From assembly GCF_027574615.1 (NCBI RefSeq), contig NC_072490.1, forward strand, positions 16,289,501 through 16,353,500: a DNA stretch of 64,000 nt, given 5' to 3'. Made by a program: the position numbers and the translations under genes. This document shows positions 55,777 through 64,000 of the stretch, one piece after another (position 1 is the stretch's first letter; every line of letters begins with the position of its first letter). A model generated the notes under the pieces. It was given only the letters and a program-made list of their open reading frames with translations, was not told the origin of the DNA and searched no databases. This DNA is from Eptesicus fuscus (Eukaryota > Chordata > Mammalia > Chiroptera > Vespertilionidae).

Positions 55777-55870
55777 TATAGTTCCTACCTCATATGGTTG
55801 TTGTGAGGAGTAAATTAACTGAAACCTGCACAGCATTGAGAGTAGAGAGCTCTTTGGATGACATGTGCTT

Positions 55871-56329
55871 ACTTTATTCTATGACTCACCTTTAAATTTA
55901 TGGAAATTCAGATGCATTCTGCGATCAATGGTGTCTTACAATCACTGTTCCTCAGGTGGCAAGTGTGACATAGTTGTTACTGCTTGTGCTTACAGCTTTT
56001 CTTTCCTCCGTGTGTATGAGTGAAATATGGAAATAATTTGTCCAAATAAGCAGTTCCTTCAATAAGCACAAAATTAAAGTTTTAGAAGGAAGCTTCCCCC
56101 CACCCCCCTTAGTGGACATATGAAAGGATAGCTTCTTTGATTTGGGGCAATGTCCTTATGAAATACCTCATGAAGTTGCTGTTCAAAGCTTTCCAGCAAT
56201 ATTCAATTTTTAAAATATTCCCATGCATTGTTGGATTTTTAAATTATGCCTAAAAGTCAGTCACTTTAAAGTAGGTATTTTCTAATGATCTTTCAAGCGT
56301 CCCTAGGAATTGGGCAATTGAAAGACTCC
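55871..56329. other. Unassigned spacer
   Basis: No feature recognised. Confidence 0.4.
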
Positions 56330-56550
56330 CCAGGGATGCACTGCACTGTGACCAGATGCTCAGCTATCACCTGCTTCCTTCTGCTCCTAAAACGCCCTTC
56401 CTCCCTCTCCACTGCCAATCCCAGAGCCCAGCAAACACAGCACCTAGGCAAAGGGTATTCCTTCAGGTCTTCTGCCTGTCGCCTCCCATTCCCATCTGAG
56501 CTCAAATATCAACTCTTCAGAAAGACCTCCATCAACCCCCAACTCCATGA
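56330..56550 (+). repeat. LINE L2 fragment
   Basis: 'cttctgctcctaaaacgccc', 'ccttcaggtcttctgcctgt', 'gagctcaaatatcaactctt' and 'cagaaagacctccatcaacc' are L2 phrases. Confidence 0.55.
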
Positions 56551-56696
56551 GCCCGGTGGTTCTCCAACTTGGCTGTATGTTGGAATTATCTAGGGATCTT
56601 CAAGTAATACTGATGCCTGGGTCTCATTCTCAGAAATTCTGACACTACTTGGGCATGAAATTCTAACCTGCAGCCAAGATTGGGAACCATTGCGTT
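56551..56696 (+). repeat. hAT-Charlie MITE
   Basis: Terminal 'ggtggttctccaacttggct' and the reverse-complementary end 'gccaagattgggaaccattg' bracket 'gcctgggtctcattctcaga'. Non-autonomous hAT relic about 146 bp long. Confidence 0.65.
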
Positions 56697-56759
56697 ATCC
56701 TGTTTGGTGATGGTCTGATATCATTCTCTTAACTGGTGGTTTGAATTGTTGTCTGCATC

Positions 56760-57224
56760 TCCCACTTGCTCTCGAGAGCATGGAGTCTTGTCCTGGTCAG
56801 CATCGTGGATCCTGTATCCCAGCTACCCCGCACCCAGCTAAGAGCTGAGCCTCATTGCACAGCTTCTGAAAGAGAAGAGGAGGCAGCTTAGGCTTCTGCA
56901 CTGAGCCTGCCCTTGAGCCTGGAGGGAATTCAGAGAGTACTTCAGGTCCGGTCACTCCTTGGGCCTTTTGCAACGCGCGGTTCCTGGCTCTCTTCCTCAA
57001 CCTCACCCCCGCCCCAGCTTCGGAGCCTGGTGGGATGTTAATGGAGATGACTGTCCCCTCCACGTCCTCCTTTGATCAGCCAGGGGCCTGTCTAGCAGAT
57101 CGCTCCCCCGCCCACGAGCCCCAGGAGCACAGAGCAGGGTCTGAGAGCTTGTTTACCTGCTTCTGGGGTCTCAGAGGACAAACAATGAGGGTCGCCAAGA
57201 AAGGAAAACTCCCACAGGGAGGCC
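56760..57224. other. GC-richer transition, no gene recognised
   Basis: Composition rises towards the CpG-rich blocks. Overlapping frames here are unsupported. Confidence 0.4.
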
Positions 57225-57440
57225 CCGAGGGGTTCCGCGCACGTGAAGCCAGGGGGCGCTGCGCCTTTTGCCGGGCCAACCTCTCCTCCCGCGGGCGCTT
57301 GCGGGGCGCTTGCGGGGCGCAGAGCAGCTGGCGACCAGCCTCAAGAGAGGACCGCGGCGCAGCTGCAGGGAAAGCCCCCAAAGCCCCCATATCAGCTATT
57401 TCAGCTTTTCCCGCCAACCGTGCCCCACCCGGATGTGCTG
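57225..57440. promoter_or_regulatory. CpG-rich block 1
   Basis: Clustered CpGs around 'gggcgcttgcggggcgcttg' and 'gaccgcggcgcagctgcagg'. The phrase 'cgggcgcttgcggggcgcttgcggggcgc' region contains a short direct repeat. The frame 57035-57625 (196 codons) and the overlapping ones arise from low stop-codon frequency in GC-rich DNA. Possibly a weak island or promoter shore. Confidence 0.5.
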
Positions 57441-58019
57441 AGCCAGCAAAAACTCCGAAGTTTCCTGGAACTGCCCTCAAGTTGTATTTTAAGTGGCAAA
57501 AGCAGGGTGGTGAACAGTGTGTACAACCCCGCGCAATGGGTGCAGGGACCGATAAGGAGATTCAGGTGCATATACTTACTTGCTGGCACAAACATTTAAT
57601 AAACCCTGGAAATACGAGAAATTAATCCTGGTTGCTAGCGGGGGGCTGAGGCGTGCGCGAGACGTTGCAACCAGGTGACTTTTGGAGTTATTAAAGCCTA
57701 TGCAATGTGTAAATATGTTTTAAGCACATGTGATTTTCTATTACATTTTATATTGGATGCTGTTATATATATTGATGCATGTATTATATATTATTATATA
57801 TAGCACCACGCAATATATTGTATAGCACACATATATCGCTGGCTGGTGGAGTTAAAGTATAAATTAGCCTCTGCTTTCGACCTCAAGTACAGAGAGAAAG
57901 ACTCGCGGCGTGAAAAGGCAAAGAGGCAGGACCAGCGGAAATATGTGGGCACCCTCCACCCCATACATTTTCACTGAAGACAGCAGAGCGGTTGTGGGAA
58001 TGGGGCGGAGGGAAACTGG
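57441..58019. other. Unassigned AT-rich interval
   Basis: 57680-57840 is a TA-rich patch with many 'tatata' runs ('ttatatatattgatgcatgt'). Nothing else recognised. Confidence 0.4.
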
Positions 58020-58660
58020 GACGCGGGGCTAGACAAGCGCAACCTGAGCGCATTTGGAGTTCTAACCCCGCAGCGGGGCAACGCCGGGAACCCAGCCCCG
58101 GAGAGACCCTGGCCCGGGTGCAGATGCCTCGGTTCCAGCCCCTGCCTCGATGAGCGCTTTTGGGCTCAGGCCTCCTGCAGGGTGTGACTGGGATGGCCGT
58201 GCGTCACGATGGGGACGTTCGCTGCGCGCTCGGAACCCTGCAGGACTCCCTGGAGGAGGACTTGGCTCCTCCGAAGGCGAGCCGCGGTACCGAGGATGCG
58301 GCCGCAGAGGCCGGAGCGCATTGGAGGAGCGATCCCGGGCACTGTCCCGCGTTCCCGTCTGTCCATCCTCAATCCAAAGGCTTCCAGCGCCTGCCTGGGA
58401 GGGGGAAAGAGCCCCCAAGGTCCTCCAATCCCCACCCTGGAGCGCATGGACGGGCCGGGAAGGCGGGAAGAGAAAGAGCAACTCCGCGGGCAGCCGGGGG
58501 AGAGCTGGCTGTTGCTTCGCCGCAGCTCCCTCTTCCCAGCGCCCAGTGATAATAAAGTCCAGGCCTGGAGGCCCCAGTTTCCTCTTAAAGGTTTTAAAGT
58601 TCCAGGGAGAGGTCGCCGCCTTCCCAATTTCCGGGTCCGCTCGGACCTCCTACCTTCAAA
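58020..58660. promoter_or_regulatory. CpG-rich block 2, island-like
   Basis: The densest interior CpG cluster, including 'gacgttcgctgcgcgctcgg' and 'gatgcggccgcagaggccgg'. Four overlapping frames of 129-191 codons cover both strands, which is typical of a CpG island and not of coding sequence. I see no splice-bounded exon with a known protein domain. Island status fits by eye, but no promoter element is provable. Confidence 0.6.
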
Positions 58661-58679
58661 TCGTTTGCCCTCCGGCAAA

Positions 58680-58800
58680 CTTACCTCTCCCAGCCTGGGT
58701 TTTCTCATCTGTAAAATGGGGATGATTTAAAAGTACCTTCCTCCTGAGGTGGTAGTGGAGGTTTAAATGAGATAGTGTATGCCTAGGGCTCGGGTCAGCT
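58680..58800 (+). repeat. MIR SINE fragment
   Basis: 'gttttctcatctgtaaaatg', 'gggatgatttaaaagtacct' and 'tttaaatgagatagtgtatg' are the MIR 3' half. Confidence 0.75.
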
Positions 58801-59379
58801 CTAGCTTGTAGAGAGGTCTCCCTCCCCCCATTATGGTTATCCCAAGCAAGAATGACCAACTCGAACCCAGGATTGAGATTTTAGAAGTCCAGCGTCCTCC
58901 AAAGAGACTCCTTGTAAAGCTACAGCGGCTGCAGATGGGCACTCCATTCTAACACCTGCCCGGGAGCCTTCCCAGGTATAGACAACCACGCGCTCCATCC
59001 CATTCGCACATACTTAACCCTTCCACCCAGGGCCCCAAGGTCAGGCCGCCCCTTCAAACTCCCGGGCTACCATTTTCAGCTGGTGCCCTTGCACAAGGGC
59101 CTTCACTTCTCCAGGCATCTCTTTCCCCTTCTGTGAAATGGGATGAGAACAGTTTAGGGTGCTGGTTTGGAAAGACCGCACAGGTAAAGGAAAGAACCTG
59201 GCCTGTATAGTCAGCTGCTGCTGCTTTTATTATTTCCCTCCTTTGGCTGTGGATTCTAGGATAAACTCTTTTTTGGGGGGGAGGGGGAAAGGGGAGGATC
59301 AGCCTCAAATGAATGCAGAGATGATCCCAGCTGCTCTTTGCTCCCGATAGAGCCTGCTGGCCTGTGCGCCCCTCATAAT
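58801..59379. other. Mixed stretch, small MIR-like piece
   Basis: 59090-59150 ('ttccccttctgtgaaatggg') looks like another MIR shred. Otherwise no feature recognised; a run of G at 59274-59283. Confidence 0.4.
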
Positions 59380-59640
59380 CTGTGGGAGGAGGGGGTTCCT
59401 CCCGGCCCCTGCGGGGCGGTTACGCAATCCAGGGAGACCTGGGCCGGCGGGCCTCCTCCAGACTTCCCTGAACAACGACCCTCCGTGGCTGATCATGCTC
59501 TGCCCTTGTCCTGTCAGTTTTCAGAAGCCGCCACTGACGGGCCAGACGGCGTCTTCTTCGGGACTCCCGGGTCAGGGTGCCTTCTCCCGGAGCGAGAGCC
59601 CTGCGGGAGGCTTCCGACTCTTCACTTAACTTGGTCACCG
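59380..59640. promoter_or_regulatory. CpG-rich block 3
   Basis: CpG-dense 'cccctgcggggcggttacgc' through 'cagacggcgtcttcttcggg' to 'ctcccggagcgagagccctg'. No coding product recognised; part of the same GC-rich domain as the neighbouring blocks. Confidence 0.5.
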
Positions 59641-60135
59641 TCGAGCGTTTAACCTCATAGGGCGAAGAACAAAACCTGAGCTAAATACCCTATTTTCTCT
59701 GCCTTTGACGAGTAACCCTCCGGAAAGGCAAAATCCCAGCGGGGGTGCGGGAGGGCGGGGAGGCCTGGGAAAAACAGAATGCTAATGGCAGCCTGCAGGG
59801 GGCGGAAGGGGCTCCGGGGTTGGGGCACCCGGCCGCCTCCCTTTGAAATGCACCTTCCCAGCCGCGCGCTCAAGGAGAGGGCACTGGATTTCCTTCCCTT
59901 CTGGAGGAGAAAGAAGCTGATGGAACACTAGGGTCTGTCTCCCTCTCAGGTTCTAACGGACTCGCTCCAGCTTCCTACTTCTAGTTCGTGTTGCCTTTGA
60001 CCTGTTGGCTTCTGGCCTCCCCACGTCAGACTGGACATACCTGGGTTCCTCATTGAACCCCAGTATCTAACAAGAAGGGCAAAAAAAGCGAGCCCTATGC
60101 AAGTGTGATGGTAGGAATAGAAAAGACTGGAGACC
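59641..60135. other. GC-rich to mixed stretch, no gene recognised
   Basis: 59735-59880 is again GC-rich ('gcgggagggcggggaggcct'). No domain in the frame 59655-59873. Confidence 0.4.
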
Positions 60136-60245
60136 TTCCTCTGTGCCAGGTGCTGCTCTAATTGATGTTCTGTCTGCTATTATGACATTGGGCATTGGGG
60201 ACAGAGACGTTAAGGAGCTTACCCAGACCCACAAAACTAGTAAAA
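60136..60245 (-). repeat. MIR-like SINE fragment
   Basis: 'gtgccaggtgctgctctaat', then 'gacgttaaggagcttaccca' and 'cccacaaaactagtaaaag' fit a diverged reverse MIR. Confidence 0.5.
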
Positions 60246-61079
60246 GAGAGCCTCAAATACCTACAATCCTGCCTACAACCTTCTGCTTTTCTCTTGGGGG
60301 GGGGGGGTGGTCTGAAAAGAGAGTTTAAGGAATGATCTCTTTGGTCTCTATCATGTTGACTTTCCTTCCTTCCTCCTTCCCTCTCATCCTCTCATCCTTG
60401 GCTATCTCATGGGCTTAATTCCCTCTGCTGAGTAATTCCTCAACCCAGACTGCCCCTTTCCTCACTTCTCACACGGGGCCTTGGGTCTGAGGGTCCAGCT
60501 CCCTGTCATACTGCAGCCTTGCTCAACAGGGTTGGATTCTGTCCCCCTGTCGTGTGGACATCCTGCCCCACCTGTGTCCTAAGGGTGCCTCCGGTTGAAG
60601 CATTAATGTCCAAAGGCTCTGCCAGCTCTGATAGTGATGTGCCAGCGGTATACGTTCTGGATAATATTTCCTCTTGGCTACATGGCGGCCACTCCCATGA
60701 GCAGCTGCACTGCAATCCCAGCACTCGCTTTTCTATTTCCCCCTGGGAAAGTGTCACCACTGACGTGTACACGAAAAGCCATGCCATAATGTAAGAATGT
60801 GGGATTAGGAAAGGTCTAAAGGAGGTTTTTAAAATCTTAAAAATATTAAAAAAAAAACACACAATGAAAATGCCCATTCTATCAACTTAGGAAAATCTGT
60901 TTCCTTTTTCTTTTCACTCCAGTCTTCATGATTGGAAAGCCTGACACCTAACACTGTCCTGGGGCTATTTTAACTGTTCTAAAATTTATTAACCCTTTTC
61001 TTTCCATGAACAGCCAAGCAGCTAAGCGGCAGGCCTTTCCAGGTGCAAAGTAAGCAAGCCAGGTGAGCCCAGCATAACT
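60246..61079. other. Unassigned stretch with a 91-codon frame
   Basis: The frames 60519-60794 (plus, 91 codons) and 60506-60877 (minus, 123 codons) cover the same DNA. I recognise neither. A G run starts at 60296. Confidence 0.35.
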
Positions 61080-61290
61080 CTTTCATATTTTAATGCAGCA
61101 GCATTTAGCCAACATTCCCATAATTTACTCTTGAGAGTAATTCACTTTGTTTACTTTGCTTCATGTGGCTTTTCTTGTTATTTATGGGCTCTATGTACTC
61201 CCATTAATATGATGATGATGATAATCAGTTAAATCCAGGAATTCATTTGCAGTTTCAAAACTACTTTCATAAAAAAAATTCTTGATTCTT
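61080..61290. promoter_or_regulatory. Candidate non-coding regulatory block 1
   Basis: Repeat-free AT-rich sequence with homeobox and forkhead type words, such as 'cactttgtttactttgcttc' (TGTTTAC core) and 'cccattaatatgatgatgat'. Such blocks beside CpG islands are often enhancers. The call is inference from base pattern only. Confidence 0.3.
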
Positions 61291-62929
61291 CTTAAGAAAA
61301 GTCCTTTTTTTTAAAAAAAAATAAGCAACTTTTGGTGTGTTTATTATCTTTCATTCCAGGATTCCCCCACCTCCTCATATTTTAACAGTGAGCAACAATT
61401 GCATTCAGCCTTCAAAAACTAAGACTTGATAACTAAGATCATTTAAATTGGTCTTTTTTGTTTGGAAAAAAAATACAGTGGATTTAATAGAACCTTTTGC
61501 CTCACACATTCGTGGGCCTGGTGGTTTTTTTTTTTTTTTTATTTAAGCAGGTGATCAGTCCATTTTAGTGTCACGGTGACATATATATGCTTATAAAAGT
61601 GAAACTGTGCTGATGGGAGTATCTTGCTGTTGTCAGCAGAATCAACATGACTTGTCCTTGCCAAAAATGTTTTATCTTACGGGACATTTTCTTTCTTTCA
61701 AGAAAAAAAAAAAAAGTGAAACTTGAACAACCTTACGGTGATGAAAGCTCCCTCCCCCTTCGGAAAGCACAGTGGAGGTGGCAGATCTGGCCATCAGAGA
61801 ACAAAGGGCCAAAGAGCGAACCCGAGATGGTGAAATAAAATGTAACGTCAACAAAGAAAAGGCCATAGATAAATAGTAAAAGGACCAACTCACCACAAAA
61901 AACCCATTGACGTTTTCCCAGAGTCCAGGCGAAGCGCTGGTGACCGGTTAATGTTGGAATGTTTTCCTAGGGTTAAAAGGAGAACCGGCAGCAAGTCTGC
62001 TCGGAGTTTACAAAGTGTTTGAATAACACGGACAGTGTTTGGATAACACATTTTTAGTGGGGGTGAAAATAATAGAATTTATTGGGACATTTATATAGGC
62101 CCCCTTGGTTGTGTGTGGGGGGTGGTGGGGGGGATATAAACTATATATCATTGCACTCATCTATAACTCACCACTGTAATGTATCCATGCATGTATATAT
62201 GTATTTGATGTGTAATAGTCCTGTAACAGCCAAATGCTTCTCAGTTTTGCTTTTAAAAGAGGAATGCCGTCACAGTAGTTACCTTTGGGGGGCGGGGGAG
62301 GGTGTAAAGAGTTCACCTGGCCAGGTTGGCCGTCACTGTGTGTTATCAGGGTGAGACAGTGGCATAAAGTTGGTATTCTTGCTTGAGACAACAGAGCAGA
62401 GATTCCTAACGGGCATGGCCTTGGCCCCATTGTAGCCACCAGAGGGTCCTGCTTGCTCCATCTCAGGCTGAGAGGTGCAAGAGTTGAGTTAATCCAGCCA
62501 GCATTTGGGTCTGGGGCTCCAAGGGGTCTCCCCGTTTCCTCCCCAATGTTGATGTTTTTGTTCAATGTATTCCAATACACTTGTCAGTTGAGCCACATAA
62601 AACCAGGCACCTTTCCATAAATGTCTCATTTGGATTTCATGAAGCTCGGGGTGTAATTGAAATCAAACAGCAAGCAGGCTGGAGGGCCCTGCTATTTGCC
62701 CACCCAGGCTAAGGAGGGTGCTGCCTGACGTGTTCCCTGGAGCCGCTGCCTTCCACTTTTCTGTTTCTCTGCTGGGAAAGAGCGTTGGTTGTTGTTTTAT
62801 TTTAAAGTGCAGCTGGGACACATGAAAATAATGTTCATGTCTCTTTCCTTGGTTATAAGTAAAACCGAGCCAGCCCAAGGAGAGCCCATTCCAAGGAGGA
62901 AACCCCAGATTTGCTCATCTACAACTCTG
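61291..62929. other. Repeat-poor stretch, no gene recognised
   Basis: Almost free of bat SINEs and Helitrons, in contrast to the rest of the window. Contains T runs (61520-61540) and G-rich patches at 62114-62132 and 62285-62302. Frames such as 62161-62580 (minus, 139 codons) and 62082-62354 show no known domain. Confidence 0.4.
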
Positions 62930-63112
62930 TAGGCATGGAGACTTGTATATCCTATCTGTAATCATTAAAATGTGATTAGTTAATTAATACAGAAGGACCA
63001 TTAAATGAGATGTCTTTATCTTGACGCAGTCAGAAAAAAAATATCTTTAGCTGAAACAGTCCTTTTCATTATGTTAAAAAAGAAAAAGGTATGTGTAATA
63101 TCTGCTTACAAA
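62930..63112. promoter_or_regulatory. Candidate non-coding regulatory block 2
   Basis: 'cattaaaatgtgattagtta' followed by 'attaatacagaaggaccatt' holds dense TAAT-type homeodomain words, with no repeat. It lies about 230 bases from the CpG-rich edge. Suggestive only. Confidence 0.3.
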
Positions 63113-63339
63113 ATGTGATCTAAATGATGTACCTATTTTTCATGTTCTGAAAAGCCTGCGTTCCTGGACAGTTTTGTAGAGCCTGCATGTTGATTCTTTC
63201 TCGTTGTTTCTCCATCTGTAAAATGGGTTGAAGTTTGAGGGAATCAATAGATGTACGGGAGAGGTGGGGAGAGAGAAGCTGCAGCTTCTTGCCCCAAGAA
63301 TCGGCCCTAGTCCGCTTGCACATACCACATCGGTCTACA

Positions 63340-64000
63340 TTTCAGCAGGAGGTAGCGCCGGGACCCACGCGCTTTCCAGAGCTTGCTCTAGGGCTGGAAT
63401 CAAATCAGCGCTTTCTGATGCGGCGCGGGGGACAGCTGGCCCGCGTTATGTGCGCCAGAGTGGGTCGGAGCGCTGCCTGTTGCCTGCGATGGCGCTTTGC
63501 CACGCGCAGCGCTTCCCTGGCCGCCTCGAAAGCAATTGGAAGGGGCACCGAGGCCCGCTCTCTCGCTGCGACAAAGCGCTACACGGCTATCCACCCCAGG
63601 CCACCCAATCCCCCCAATGGAGATCGGATCGCACCCCTACTTTTTCAGCAAACCTCCCGAAGCTCAAGGGTAACGTGGGGGAGCCTTCGAGTGGTTTCCA
63701 GGATCCCCTAGCCCCGGTCTACGTCGCCAAGCCACCCCGGCCGCGCGCCCCCTTCCTTTCCTAGCTCTCGCGTCCCGCTCGCGGAATCTCCACTTTGAAA
63801 ATAAACCACCAAGTGTCCAGAAGCACAAAGGATTTGCAAAGTACAACTCTTCCGGCTTTCCTTGGGTCCAAATACAACAAGAGCCGGGGAGGTGGGAGTG
63901 GACGGTGGGTGATCAGCGCAGAGAGCCACGTCAAACCTGAACGAGGCTTGTGGGACGAAACGCTAGGAGCGCAGGGCTGAGCGCGCGCGGGGGGACCGCT
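63340..64000. promoter_or_regulatory. CpG-rich block 4, running off the window
   Basis: Strong CpG density from 'ggtagcgccgggacccacgc' to the end 'gagcgcgcgcggggggaccg'. Overlapping frames on both strands (63228-63764, 63235-63711, 63400-63594 and others) have no recognisable domain. Most plausibly a promoter-side CpG island of a gene outside the window, direction unknown. An unrecognised first exon cannot be excluded. Confidence 0.6.

Larger units (their letters stand above)
55210..55870 (+). repeat. MIR SINE split by two tandem Ves SINEs
   Basis: 'taagcccacagtgtatttat', 'gtgcctctgtttactcatct' and 'gtaaaatgttgttaataaat' run to 55354. The MIR resumes at 55777 with 'agttcctacctcatatggtt' and 'gttgtgaggagtaaattaac'. 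The two young SINEs lie exactly between. Confidence 0.8.

Noticed and set aside
58150..58725. 191-codon frame as a candidate exon
   Set aside because: At least three other frames, two strands, are equally open in the same DNA. A CpG island with few stop codons explains it better, and the 3' part enters a MIR.
63228..63764. 178-codon frame at the right edge
   Set aside because: No recognised domain, competes with another open frame of similar length on the same strand, and lies in a CpG island. Kept only as an open possibility of a first exon.

Overview
This is nuclear DNA from a mammal, almost certainly a vespertilionid (vesper) bat. Two signals point there. One is about twenty tRNA-derived SINEs of the Ves type, with a tRNA-like head, the 'gtgcaggaggcagc' body and an 'aatcaataaaa' tail. 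The other is a set of HeliBat-type Helitrons, with a TCCTATCTAATAAAAG-like 5' end and a GTGCAC-palindrome hairpin followed by GGCCTCTAG at the 3' end. In published surveys HeliBats are confined to vesper bats. I cannot tell genus or species. I found no host protein-coding gene that I can defend. The window looks intergenic or deeply intronic, and its last 7 kb looks like the edge of a regulated, CpG-rich gene.

Layout. 1-4.5 kb: unassigned AT-rich DNA, two copies of a 61-bp palindromic MITE in opposite orientation, an L2 fragment split by a SINE, and an L1M 3' end. 4.56-5.98 kb: three HeliBats joined head to tail. 6-18 kb: mostly unassigned, with scattered L2, MIR and SINE copies and one LTR-like block (15.5-15.95 kb). 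18.2-32 kb: a short HeliBat, SINEs, MIRs, old hAT and LTR remnants and long TG tracts. 32.5-45.4 kb: several L1 fragments of different ages, a MaLR LTR and more SINEs. 45.7-47.3 kb: a dense bat-specific cluster of SINE, HeliBat, minisatellite, inverted SINE head, SINE and HeliBat. 49-51 kb: a SINE pair with an unusual shared tail, then an L1 3' end. 52.25-54.5 kb: a decayed Tigger1 DNA transposon carrying one HeliBat and two SINEs. 55-55.9 kb: a MIR split by two tandem SINEs. 56.8-64 kb: GC-rich DNA with several CpG-island-like blocks, AT-rich stretches that look like non-coding regulatory DNA, and a strong CpG-rich block running off the right edge.

No system of cooperating genes is visible. 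The interest lies in how the transposable elements are arranged (tandem Helitrons, Helitrons lodged in SINE tails, palindromic MITEs able to fold as hairpins, spread of octamer and YY1-like motifs) and in the CpG-rich right edge, which may be the promoter side of a gene lying outside the window. All family assignments are from memory of consensus features. I ran no search, and boundaries of old repeats are approximate.
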